NCBI GenBank assembly: GCA_017482345.1
Contig: JAFUNB010000012.1
Location: forward strand, 1 to 48,314
Direction of reading: 5' to 3'
Length of the DNA: 48,314 nucleotides
Source of the DNA: Oscillibacter sp.
Lineage (GTDB): Bacteria; Bacillota; Clostridia; Oscillospirales; Oscillospiraceae
The notes under the pieces were generated by a model. That model did not search any database, was not told the origin of the DNA, and saw only the letters and a list, made by a program, of their open reading frames with translations. Positions 1-6,971 of the stretch are shown here, in pieces; the stretch's first letter is position 1; every line of letters begins with the position of its first letter. Made by a program: the position numbers and the translations under genes.

Positions 1-28
1 CTTGCGCACCGGGGGGCTTTTTGCTGAT

Positions 29-343
29 TCAGAAAAAACCGTCCCACAGGCACTGCTCCAGATCCACAGTGCCGTCCGGCCGGAAGATGACGCCCTCGGC
101 CTCCAGCAGAGCCTGCTGCATCCGGGGCGCGTAAGTATCAAAGCAGGCCTTTGTGCCGCCGAAGCGATCCACCACCCGGTGACAGGGAATGGAGCTGTCA
201 TGGCAGCCTGCCATGGCGTAGCCCACGGTGCGGGCGCAGCGGGGCATGCCCGCAAGGCGGGCGATCTGGCCGTAGGTGGCCACTTTTCCGGCGGGGATCC
301 GCCGGACGATATCGTAAAATGCGCCGAACACATAACCACTCAT
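29..343 (-). CDS. MGMT-family (O6-alkylguanine DNA alkyltransferase-like) protein
   Basis: A 104-residue protein matching the DNA-binding/active-site domain of methylated-DNA-cysteine methyltransferases. The helix-turn-helix region (GKVATYGQIARLAG, about residues 18-31) and the active-site motif IPCHRVV (about 52-58) are present, and the acceptor cysteine is retained. This separates it from alkyltransferase-like (Atl) proteins, where the cysteine is replaced. It lacks the N-terminal ribonuclease-H-like domain of full-length Ogt, so it is the short form. The start follows AAGGAGG by a normal distance. It is the second gene of an operon with the upstream Smr-domain gene (13 bases apart). Direct repair of alkylated guanine is the likely role; the activity of the short cysteine-bearing form is inferred. 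Confidence 0.88.
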   Translation of the reverse strand: MSGYVFGAFYDIVRRIPAGKVATYGQIARLAGMPRCARTVGYAMAGCHDSSIPCHRVVDRFGGTKACFDTYAPRMQQALLEAEGVIFRPDGTVDLEQCLWDGFF

Positions 344-356
344 GGAAGGTTCCTCC

Positions 357-602
357 TTAGTATTCCCGCAGTACCAGCTCCGTGCTGCCGCCGTCGGGAG
401 AGAGGAGGAGCCGCTTGACCTTCGGGTGGCGGCCGTATTCCGCGCGGATGAAGTCCCGCAGCTCCGTGCCGCCGTGATAGCCGTGAATGAGCCGCAGACG
501 GTAGGTGCCGCTGCCGGAGCGGCGCAGCAGGGCGTCCACGGTGATTTTGGCCTGATATTTTGTTTTGCCGTGCAGGTCGGCGCTGATAGTTCCGGGATTC
601 AT
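357..602 (-). CDS. Small Smr-domain protein
   Basis: An 81-residue protein made of essentially one Smr (MutS2 C-terminal) domain. The characteristic DLHG motif is at residues 9-12 and the second glycine-rich element HGYHGGTELR is at about 40-49. Smr domains are DNA or RNA endonucleases or nucleic-acid-binding modules, and stand-alone versions are common in Firmicutes. The start codon follows GAGGTGAT and is preceded by a good minus-strand promoter. It is the first gene of a two-gene operon with the MGMT-family protein, which hints at a nucleic-acid repair or quality-control role. The substrate cannot be told from sequence. Confidence 0.8.
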   Translation of the reverse strand: MNPGTISADLHGKTKYQAKITVDALLRRSGSGTYRLRLIHGYHGGTELRDFIRAEYGRHPKVKRLLLSPDGGSTELVLREY

Positions 603-623
603 CGTATCACCTCGCTATGTTTG

Positions 624-652
624 ATTGTACCACGCCGCGTCCGGCGGGACAA
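624..652 (-). promoter_or_regulatory. Promoter of the Smr/MGMT operon
   Basis: On the minus strand TTGTCC (647-652) and TACAAT (624-629) are separated by exactly 17 bases. This gives a leader of about 20 bases before the ribosome binding site of the Smr gene. Confidence 0.6.
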
Positions 653-726
653 TCCTGAATCGAGAATCGTTTCCCGGCATAAAACGTCGGGTTTTGCATA
701 ATCTGGCAGATGAGGAGGCAGTTTAT

Positions 727-1179
727 ATGGCTGTTTACACAGAGACTAAGACCTATCACACCAAGGCCCATATGGGCATGATCGACGTGACAGAGGATTT
801 TCAGCACGCGGTGAGCCAGGCCTGTAAAAAGCATGGCATCTCCAGCGGCATCATCACCGGCTTCACCACCGGCGGTGTGGCTGGACTGACCACCCTGGAG
901 TTTGAACCGGGCATGGTCTACCATGACCTGAAGGCCGCCATGGACGTGTTCTCTCCCTATCAGGACGAGACCGGCCGGGTCATCCACTACCGCCATCACG
1001 AGACCTGGCACGATGACAACGGTTCCTCCCACATCAAGGCGGCGCTGCTGTCTCCCTTTATCACCATCCCCTTTGTCAACGGACGCATCACCATCGGCCC
1101 CTGGCAGAACCTGACGCTGGTGGAGTGCGACACCCGCAACCGTGTCCGGGACATCGTGTTCCAGGTCATGGGCGAATAA
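727..1179 (+). CDS. yjbQ: YjbQ family protein (UPF0047)
   Basis: A 150-residue protein of the YjbQ/UPF0047 family. The C-terminal half has the family signature: SSHIKAALL, then IPFVNGRITIGPWQNL and VECDTRNR (about residues 99-143), and conserved histidines lie in YRHHETWHDD. Some members have weak thiamine-phosphate synthase activity in complementation tests, but the true role is unsettled. The ATG at 727 was chosen over the in-frame upstream start at 625 because GAGGAGG lies just in front of it and the family homology begins here. It is followed after 20 bases by an amino-acid permease, probably in one transcript. Confidence 0.85.
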   Translation: MAVYTETKTYHTKAHMGMIDVTEDFQHAVSQACKKHGISSGIITGFTTGGVAGLTTLEFEPGMVYHDLKAAMDVFSPYQDETGRVIHYRHHETWHDDNGSSHIKAALLSPFITIPFVNGRITIGPWQNLTLVECDTRNRVRDIVFQVMGE

Positions 1180-1199
1180 GCCCGAAAGGAATTTGTATT

Positions 1200-2564
1200 A
1201 TGGACAATCAGCTGAAAGAAAAATACGGCCTGCCCACTGCCATCGGCATGGTGGTCGGCATCGTCATCGGCTCCGGCGTCTTTTTCAAGGCGGAGGCCGT
1301 GCTTAACAAGACCGGCGGCAACATGCCGCTGGGTATTCTGGCCTGGTTCATTGTGGGTCTAGTCATGATCTTCTGTTCCTGTGCGTTCTCTACCATGGCC
1401 ACGCATTATGAAGAGGCCAGTGGTATCGTGGATTACGCCGATGTCACCGTGGGCAAGCGTTATGCCTATAACCTGGGCTGGTTCGTAGCCACGATTTACG
1501 CTCCCTGCCTGGTGTCCGCCCTGGCTTGGATCAGCGCCCGCTACTTCTGCGTGCTCATCGGCTGGGAAGACCAGATCACTGCCGGCAGCTGCATGACCAT
1601 GGCCGGCTTCCTGCTGTGTATCAGCTACGCCCTCAACGCGCTGGCTCCCAAGCTGGCAGGCAAGTTTCAGGTGTCCTGCACCGTGGCCAAGATGATCCCC
1701 CTGGCTCTTATGGCTGTGGTGGGCACCGTTGTGGGTCTGCGCAGCGGCCAGATGGCGGAGAATATCTCCACCATGCACACCGCCACCGTCTCCGCCGGCG
1801 AGGGCCTCATGGGCGCCATGGTGGCCGTGGCCTTTGCTTATGAGGGATGGGTGCTGGCAACCTCCATCAGCAAGGAGCTGAAGAATGCCAAGCGCAACCT
1901 GCCTCTGGCACTGATTGGCGGCTCTCTGGTGGTCGTTCTGGTCTATATCCTGTACTACATCGGCCTCCACGGCGCCGTCAGCACCCAGGAGCTGATGGCC
2001 AGCGGTCAGGCCGGCGCCAAGATGGCCTTCCAGCGGGTGTTCGGCGAGAGTGCCGGAACGCTGGTGTTCGTGCTGATCGTGGTGTCCTGCCTGGGCACCC
2101 TCAACGGTCTGACCCTGTCCTGCTGCCGCGGATTGTACGCCCTGGCCGTCAGAGGGGAGGGCCCCCGTCCTGAGATGTTTGTGCAGGTGGATCCTGTCAC
2201 CAATATCCCCACCAACTCCGCCGTCATGTCCCTGGTGTTCAATGCCGCCTGGCTGCTGTATTTCTACGGCGCCAACCTGGGCGGCGGCTGGTTCGGCGGC
2301 TTCAACTTTGACAGCTCCGAGCTGCCCGTCATCACCCTGTACGCCATGTATATCCCTATGTTCGTCCAGCTGATGCGTAAGGGCAAAGGACTGAGCACCG
2401 TCAGCCGCTATGTGATGCCCGCGCTGGGCGTGATCGGCTGCCTGTTCATGATCTATGCGGCCTTTGCTGCCTATGGCGTCAGCACGGTCTTCCATTACCT
2501 GATCGTGTATGCCGTGATCATGGTGGTGGGCAATCTGCTGTACGGCGGAAAGAGAAAAGCTTAA
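1200..2564 (+). CDS. APC-family amino acid permease
   Basis: A 454-residue integral membrane protein with about 12 hydrophobic segments. The N-terminal signature GMVVGIVIGSGVFF (about residues 15-28) is the glycine-rich first-helix motif of the amino acid-polyamine-organocation superfamily. AFAYEGWVLATSISKELKNAKR in the middle is the conserved helix 6 region and loop of amino acid permeases. The start ATG at 1200 follows GAAAGGAATT; the reading frame is open upstream to 1125, but that stretch is the end of yjbQ in another frame. The substrate cannot be assigned. No terminator separates it from yjbQ. Downstream lies the promoter of the cation ATPase. Confidence 0.88.
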   Translation: MDNQLKEKYGLPTAIGMVVGIVIGSGVFFKAEAVLNKTGGNMPLGILAWFIVGLVMIFCSCAFSTMATHYEEASGIVDYADVTVGKRYAYNLGWFVATIYAPCLVSALAWISARYFCVLIGWEDQITAGSCMTMAGFLLCISYALNALAPKLAGKFQVSCTVAKMIPLALMAVVGTVVGLRSGQMAENISTMHTATVSAGEGLMGAMVAVAFAYEGWVLATSISKELKNAKRNLPLALIGGSLVVVLVYILYYIGLHGAVSTQELMASGQAGAKMAFQRVFGESAGTLVFVLIVVSCLGTLNGLTLSCCRGLYALAVRGEGPRPEMFVQVDPVTNIPTNSAVMSLVFNAAWLLYFYGANLGGGWFGGFNFDSSELPVITLYAMYIPMFVQLMRKGKGLSTVSRYVMPALGVIGCLFMIYAAFAAYGVSTVFHYLIVYAVIMVVGNLLYGGKRKA

Positions 2565-2586
2565 CAGAAAATTCACCGGATAGGGA

Positions 2587-2615
2587 TTGACTTTCCGGAG
2601 AAACTATCGTATGAT
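2587..2615 (+). promoter_or_regulatory. Promoter of the Mn-riboswitch/ATPase unit
   Basis: TTGACT (2587-2592) and TATGAT (2610-2615) are spaced by 17 bases, a near-consensus housekeeping promoter. Transcription would begin at about 2621, immediately before the P1 helix of the riboswitch. Confidence 0.75.
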
Positions 2616-2619
2616 GCCG

Positions 2620-2752
2620 TGTACGAAAAGGGAGTAGCTGGCACACGATTGTGGATCCGCGGGCGTCAATACGAGTTTTGACTCCGCTCCGGATTGAAAT
2701 GGCGAGACTTTTGTATCAATGCGGGGCATTGACGCAAAAGTCTCGTTTTTTT
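2620..2752 (+). promoter_or_regulatory. yybP-ykoY (Mn2+) riboswitch
   Basis: The leader carries the two conserved yybP-ykoY blocks: AAAAGGGAGTAGC (2626-2638) and GGCGAGACTTTTGTA (2701-2715). Between them lie helices such as ATCCG/CGGAT and GTCAA/TTGAC. The P1 helix pairs TAC.AAAAG with CTTTTGTA. The 3' strand of P1 is also the 5' arm of the following terminator, so ligand-stabilised P1 should prevent termination and switch the gene on. This class senses Mn2+ and often precedes cation ATPases. Helix assignments were made by eye. Confidence 0.85.
2703..2752 (+). terminator. Riboswitch-controlled intrinsic terminator
   Basis: CGAGACTTTTG (2703-2713) pairs with CAAAAGTCTCG (2735-2745), with an inner TCAATGC/GCATTGA stem, followed by seven T at 2746-2752. 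It ends only 28 bases before the ATPase start codon, so it is an attenuator and not an end-of-gene signal. Confidence 0.88.
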
Positions 2753-2780
2753 GCGTCCTGCCGGAAAGGAAGATGTATTT

Positions 2781-5354
2781 ATGAGTCAAGAATCCATCTG
2801 GGAAAAGAGCCGTGTGGAGCTGTTCCGGGAGCTGAACACCTCCGAGGCCGGCCTGACGGCGGAGGAGGCTGCGGCCCGTCTGGCCCAATACGGTCCCAAC
2901 GAACTGCAGGGCGGCGAGAAGAAGAGCGTTCTGCGGATCTTTCTGGAGCAGTTTGCCGACTTTCTGGTGATCATCCTGATCATCGCGGCTGTGGTGTCCG
3001 CCGTTCTGGGGGACACGGAGAGCATGGCGGTCATTCTGGCGGTCATCACTATGAACGCCATTCTGGGCACCGTGCAGACTGTGAAGGCCGCCGCCTCGTT
3101 GGACAGTCTGAAGCAGATGTCCGCCCCTTCCGCCAAGGTCATCCGCGGCGGCCACATCATGACGGTGCCCGGCCGGGAAGTGACGGTGGGCGACGTGGTG
3201 GTACTGGAGGCCGGCGACAGCGTGTGTGCCGACGGCCGCCTGCTGGAGTGCGCCAGCCTGAAGTGCGCCGAGAGCGCCCTCACCGGCGAGAGCCTGCCTG
3301 TTGAAAAGGATGCCGCCGAGATCATGGGCGATGTGCCGCTGGGCGACCGGAAGAATATGGTGTTCTCCGGCAGCTTCGTTACCTATGGCCGTGCAAAATT
3401 TGTGGTGACCGGCACCGGTATGAATACGGAGATGGGTAAGATCGCCACCCTCCTGCGTACCACGGAGGAGAAAAAGACCCCTCTGCAGATCAGCCTGGAT
3501 CAGTTCGGCCGCAAGCTGTCCATGATCATTCTGGCCATCTGCGCCGTGCTGTTCGCAGTCAGCGTCTTTGTCCGCGGCGAGGATGTGATGAACGCCTTCC
3601 TCTTTGCTGTGGCGCTGGCGGTGGCCGCCATTCCGGAGGCCCTGTCTTCCATTGTCACCATCGTGCTGTCCTTCGGCACCCGGAAGATGGCCCGTGAAAA
3701 CGCCATCATCCGCAAGCTGCAGGCAGTAGAGGGCTTGGGTAGTGTGTCTGTGATCTGCTCCGACAAGACCGGCACCCTGACCCAGAACCGCATGACGGTG
3801 AAAAAGCTGTATACCGCCGGCCATATCATCGACGCAAAGGACGCCGATTTTCACGACCCCATTCAGGAGCCCCTGCTGCGGACGGCTCTGCTGTGCAGCG
3901 ACGCCATCGTCAACGAGCAGGGCGAGGTGGGAGATCCCACCGAGACGGCGCTGGTGCATCTGGGCGAGGCCAACGGCTTTGACGAGGAGGTCACCCGCGA
4001 GCGCTGGCCCCGCCTGACCGAGATCCCCTTTGATTCCGACCGCAAGCTCATGTCCACAGTCCATCAGCTCTCTGGCGGACTGATGATGGTCACCAAGGGC
4101 GCGGTGGATGTCATGCTGGACCGCTGCATCATTTCCGCGGAGGAGCGGGCCGAGGTGGAGCGGGTGAACCGCCAGTTCTCTGAGGAGGGCCTGCGTGTGC
4201 TGGCCTTCGGCTGCCGCCGCATCGACCGTGCGGAGGTGTGCCTGGAGGATGAGAACGGCCTGGTGTTCCTGGGTCTCATCGCCATGATGGATCCTCCCCG
4301 TGAGGAGTCCAAAGACGCCGTGGCTCAGTGCATTGCCGCGGGCATCCGCCCCATCATGATCACCGGCGACCACAAGGTGACCGCCTCTGCCATTGCAAAG
4401 GAGATCGGTATCCTGACGGAGGGCACCGAGGCCGTGGAGGGCGCCGTCATCGAAAAGATGACCGACGCGGAGCTGCGCCAGTTTGTGCCCCGTGTGTCTG
4501 TTTACGCCCGTGTTTCCCCCGAGCATAAGATCCGCATCGTCAAGGCCTGGCAGGAGCTGGGCAATCTGGTGGCCATGACCGGCGACGGCGTCAATGACGC
4601 ACCTGCCCTGAAGCAGGCGGACATCGGTGTGGCCATGGGCATCACCGGCACGGAGGTGGCCAAGGACGCCGCCGGCATGGTGCTGACGGACGACAATTTC
4701 GCCACCATCGTCAAGGCCGTGAAGAACGGCCGCAACGTATACGCCAACATCAAGCGGGCCATCCAGTTCCTGCTCTCCGGCAACACCGCCGGTATCCTGA
4801 CGGTGCTGTACGCCTCTCTGGCCGGCCTGCCGGTGCCCTTCGCGGCGGTGCATCTGCTGTTTATCAACCTGCTGACGGACTCTCTGCCCGCCATCGCACT
4901 GGGTCTGGAGCCCCACAGCGACGCGGTCATGCGGGAAAAGCCCCGTCCCCGCAACGAGGGTATCCTGACGAAGAAGTTCCTGACCAATGTGGCCCTGGAG
5001 GGCGCGGTCATCGCCGCCGCCACCATCGCCGCCTTCCACCTGGGCCTCAATGCCGGCGGCGCTGCCGTGGGCAGCACCATGGCCTTTGCGACATTGTGCC
5101 TGGCCCGCCTGTTCCACGGCTTCAGCTGCAAGGCTGACCGGCCGGTGATCCTGAAGCGCCAGCTGTGGAACAACTCCACGCTGCTGCTGGCCTTTGCCGT
5201 GGGCGCGGCGCTGCTGCTGGCTGTCCTGCTGGTGCCCTTCCTGGCCCCTCTGTTCCAGATCGCGGAGCTGTCCGCTGGTCTGGTGGGTGCCATCGTGGGT
5301 CTGGCCTTTGCCTCCATGCTGGTCATTCAGCTGCTCAAGGCCGTTCGCCATTAA
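2781..5354 (+). CDS. P-type cation-transporting ATPase (P2 family; probable Mn2+/Ca2+ exporter)
   Basis: An 857-residue P2-type ATPase with the complete domain order: cation ATPase N-domain (1-70), M1-M2, actuator domain with TGES (about 167), M3-M4, phosphorylation motif DKTGTLTQN (about 328), nucleotide-binding domain, hinge GDGVNDAP (about 600), and the C-terminal membrane domain. M4 reads AIPEALS rather than the PEGLP common in Ca2+ pumps. M6 has NLLTDSLPA, keeping the Asn and Asp cation ligands. The Mn2+ riboswitch in its leader argues for export of surplus Mn2+ (or Ca2+) across the plasma membrane; this is inferred from regulation and family. The start follows AAAGGAAG. It is monocistronic, with its own terminator. 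Confidence 0.92.
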   Translation: MSQESIWEKSRVELFRELNTSEAGLTAEEAAARLAQYGPNELQGGEKKSVLRIFLEQFADFLVIILIIAAVVSAVLGDTESMAVILAVITMNAILGTVQTVKAAASLDSLKQMSAPSAKVIRGGHIMTVPGREVTVGDVVVLEAGDSVCADGRLLECASLKCAESALTGESLPVEKDAAEIMGDVPLGDRKNMVFSGSFVTYGRAKFVVTGTGMNTEMGKIATLLRTTEEKKTPLQISLDQFGRKLSMIILAICAVLFAVSVFVRGEDVMNAFLFAVALAVAAIPEALSSIVTIVLSFGTRKMARENAIIRKLQAVEGLGSVSVICSDKTGTLTQNRMTVKKLYTAGHIIDAKDADFHDPIQEPLLRTALLCSDAIVNEQGEVGDPTETALVHLGEANGFDEEVTRERWPRLTEIPFDSDRKLMSTVHQLSGGLMMVTKGAVDVMLDRCIISAEERAEVERVNRQFSEEGLRVLAFGCRRIDRAEVCLEDENGLVFLGLIAMMDPPREESKDAVAQCIAAGIRPIMITGDHKVTASAIAKEIGILTEGTEAVEGAVIEKMTDAELRQFVPRVSVYARVSPEHKIRIVKAWQELGNLVAMTGDGVNDAPALKQADIGVAMGITGTEVAKDAAGMVLTDDNFATIVKAVKNGRNVYANIKRAIQFLLSGNTAGILTVLYASLAGLPVPFAAVHLLFINLLTDSLPAIALGLEPHSDAVMREKPRPRNEGILTKKFLTNVALEGAVIAAATIAAFHLGLNAGGAAVGSTMAFATLCLARLFHGFSCKADRPVILKRQLWNNSTLLLAFAVGAALLLAVLLVPFLAPLFQIAELSAGLVGAIVGLAFASMLVIQLLKAVRH

Positions 5355-5357
5355 CAG

Positions 5358-5390
5358 GAAAAGTCCCGGAAACGGGACTTTTCTTTTTTT
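5358..5390 (+). terminator. Terminator of the cation ATPase gene
   Basis: GAAAAGTCCCG (5358-5368), a GAAA tetraloop, CGGGACTTTTC (5373-5383), then a run of seven T. Confidence 0.93.
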
Positions 5391-5428
5391 GCCAATGTGG
5401 GTATAATGGGCCAAAGGAGATGAGACCC

Positions 5429-5896
5429 ATGATCAATTCCACTTTGTGCTATCTGGAGCGGGGCGACGAGTATCTGATGCTCCACCGGGTGAAAAAAGTG
5501 AATGATATGAACCACGACAAGTGGATCGGCATCGGCGGCAAGTTTGAGGACAAGGAGAGTCCGGAGGACTGCATTCTGCGGGAGGCCTGGGAGGAGACCG
5601 GCCTGACGCTGACGGACTACCGCTACCGGGGACTGGTGACCTTTGTGTCCGACCAGTATCCCACGGAGTATATGCACCTGTTCACCGCCACCGGCTGGGA
5701 GGGCACGCCCCACGAGTGTGACGAGGGTGAGCTGGCCTGGATCAGAAAAGAGAAGCTGCTGTCCTTGCCCCTGTGGGAGGGAGACAAGATCTTCCTGCGG
5801 CTGCTGGACAGTAACGCGCCTTTTTTCTCCCTGAAACTGAAATATGAGGGCGAGACGCTGGTACTTGCCGTACTGAATGGAGAGAAACTCGTATGA
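5429..5896 (+). CDS. Nudix hydrolase, MutT/8-oxo-dGTP diphosphatase-like
   Basis: A 155-residue Nudix hydrolase. The Nudix box fits G-x5-E-x7-REUxEExGU exactly (GKFEDKE...REAWEETGL, about residues 36-57), so the metal-binding glutamates are present. The family is usually annotated as 8-oxo-dGTP diphosphatase, but Nudix substrates cannot be predicted safely. The ATG at 5429 lies 9 bases after GGAG; the in-frame ATG at 5420 is only one base from it and is less likely. A TATAAT at 5402-5407 probably serves as -10 box, with only a weak -35 inside the preceding terminator. It is first in an operon: its stop overlaps the next start (ATGA). Confidence 0.9.
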   Translation: MINSTLCYLERGDEYLMLHRVKKVNDMNHDKWIGIGGKFEDKESPEDCILREAWEETGLTLTDYRYRGLVTFVSDQYPTEYMHLFTATGWEGTPHECDEGELAWIRKEKLLSLPLWEGDKIFLRLLDSNAPFFSLKLKYEGETLVLAVLNGEKLV

Positions 5897-6276
5897 AAAA
5901 GATCCTGATGTTTGAATTCAACAGCCTCATCGCCGGCCTGACGGTGGACCGGGCCGTGGCCCCCTTTGGCGCGGAGGTGGTGCCCGTGGCACGGAAGAAC
6001 TACAACAAGACGCTGGAAGACCTGATCGACGAGTGGAGCGACGTGTATAACGAGGACGCGGAGCTGGAGAACTACACCGGCGGCCCTCTGGGCGGCCGGA
6101 TGCTGGTGTTCTGCGGTCTGGACCAGGAACTGAACGATGTGCTGACGGCCCTGCGAAAGGAGGGCATCGGTCCGGATTGCCTGAAGGCTGTTCTGACGGA
6201 GCACAACCGGGAGTGGGACGCTGTGAAGCTGTACGGCGAGCTGCGCAGGGAGCATCTGAAAATGCAGGGGAAGTGA
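5893..6276 (+). CDS. DUF3783 domain protein
   Basis: A 127-residue protein of unknown function. The C-terminal part fits DUF3783: GGRMLVFCGLDQELNDVL followed by the conserved KAVLTEHNREWDAVKLYGEL (about residues 66-115). The N-terminal part (MKKILMFEFN) looks like the first strand of a small alpha/beta fold. It starts within the stop codon of the Nudix gene (ATGA overlap), so the two are translationally coupled. A DUF523 gene follows 7 bases after its stop. No catalytic motif is apparent. Confidence 0.75.
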   Translation: MKKILMFEFNSLIAGLTVDRAVAPFGAEVVPVARKNYNKTLEDLIDEWSDVYNEDAELENYTGGPLGGRMLVFCGLDQELNDVLTALRKEGIGPDCLKAVLTEHNREWDAVKLYGELRREHLKMQGK

Positions 6277-6283
6277 GGCAGGC

Positions 6284-6715
6284 ATGAACATTCTGGTTTC
6301 CGCCTGCCTGCTGGGCGTCCGCTGCCGGTATGACGGGGCCTCCAAGCCCAACGAAACTGTGCTGCGGCTGAGGAAGCATCATACGCTGATCCCCGTCTGT
6401 CCGGAGCAGCTGGGCGGCCTTGCCACGCCCCGCCCGCCAGCGGAACGGCAGGGGGCGGCGGTGCGCACCCAGTCCGGCGTGGATGTGACGGAGCAGTACC
6501 GCAAAGGCGCGGAGGAGGCGCTGCGGCTGTGCAGGCTGTATGGCTGCGAGGCGGCGGTGCTGAAGGAGCGCAGTCCCTCCTGCGGCAGCGGAGCGGTCTA
6601 CGACGGCTCGTTTTCCGGCGTCCTGACGACCGGCGACGGTGTGACGGCGGAGCTGCTGGCGGCCCACGGTATTCCGGTGTACGGCGAGTCACGGCTGGAC
6701 GAACTGTTGAAATAA
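6284..6715 (+). CDS. DUF523 domain protein
   Basis: A 143-residue protein of the DUF523 family. It shows the conserved cysteine motifs SACLLGVRCRYDG (about residues 6-18), IPVCPEQLGGL (about 36-46) and SPSCGSGAVYDGSF (about 94-107), which suggest a metal or Fe-S site or a redox-active pocket. It is the last gene of the Nudix-DUF3783-DUF523 operon and is followed by a terminator. The biochemical function is unknown. Confidence 0.85.
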   Translation: MNILVSACLLGVRCRYDGASKPNETVLRLRKHHTLIPVCPEQLGGLATPRPPAERQGAAVRTQSGVDVTEQYRKGAEEALRLCRLYGCEAAVLKERSPSCGSGAVYDGSFSGVLTTGDGVTAELLAAHGIPVYGESRLDELLK

Positions 6716-6722
6716 AGAAAGG

Positions 6723-6750
6723 CGCCGGCGGAGATCTCTGCCGGCGTTTT
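6723..6750 (+). terminator. Terminator of the Nudix-DUF523 operon
   Basis: CGCCGGC (6723-6729) pairs with GCCGGCG (6740-6746) around a GGAGATCTCT core that extends the stem, then TTTT. Confidence 0.8.
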
Positions 6751-6783
6751 GAAAGATTTGGTCAATTTTTCGGGAAAGCACTC

Positions 6784-6812
6784 TTGCAATGTGGGCGTTG
6801 CTTCGGTATAAT
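6784..6812 (+). promoter_or_regulatory. Promoter of the uraA leader
   Basis: TTGCAA (6784-6789) and TATAAT (6807-6812) with a 17-base spacer. Transcription would begin near 6819, leaving about 10 bases before the leader-peptide ribosome binding site. Confidence 0.8.
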
Positions 6813-6842
6813 AAGCGCGAATCGAAGAAGGGAGGATACACC

Positions 6843-6902
6843 ATGGGTCAGCACGTTGATTTTTTCGCAATGGAGTCCTTCTTTTGTCGTCCCCTTTTTT
6901 GA
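6843..6902 (+). CDS. Putative 19-residue leader peptide of uraA
   Basis: A short frame (MGQHVDFFAMESFFCRPLF, stop TGA at 6900-6902) preceded by a strong ribosome binding site GGGAGG at 6830-6835, 7 bases from the ATG. The message is unusually U-rich (five Phe codons; U runs at 6860-6866, 6881-6884 and 6895-6900). The stop codon overlaps the first base of a terminator hairpin. This geometry matches pyrBI-type attenuators, where the ribosome following a paused polymerase disrupts the hairpin when UTP is low. Function is inferred from layout only. The ribosome binding site region AAGAAGG (6825-6831) can also pair with CCTTCTT (6877-6883). Confidence 0.55.
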   Translation: MGQHVDFFAMESFFCRPLF

Positions 6903-6927
6903 CCGGCTTGAAGTGCCGGTATTTTTT
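6902..6927 (+). terminator. Attenuator terminator in the uraA leader
   Basis: ACCGGC (6902-6907), loop TTGAAGT, GCCGGT (6915-6920), then A and six T. It lies between promoter and coding region, 45 bases before the uraA start, so it must be conditional. Confidence 0.8.
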
Positions 6928-6971
6928 ATGTGCTTTGGCAAATGTCAAATGATATTGAGAGGAGAAAACAC

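Noticed and set aside
2604-5414. Very long minus-strand open frame opposite the cation ATPase
   Set aside because: His/Gln/Gly-rich translation with no domain and no ribosome binding site; a GC-rich shadow of the real gene. The same holds for 18244-21396 (minus), 25172-28864 (minus) and 38032-41421 (plus).
6819-6971. PyrR-binding or purine riboswitch in the uraA leader
   Set aside because: I could not find the conserved PyrR binding-loop pattern or the purine aptamer elements; the leader-peptide arrangement explains the layout better.
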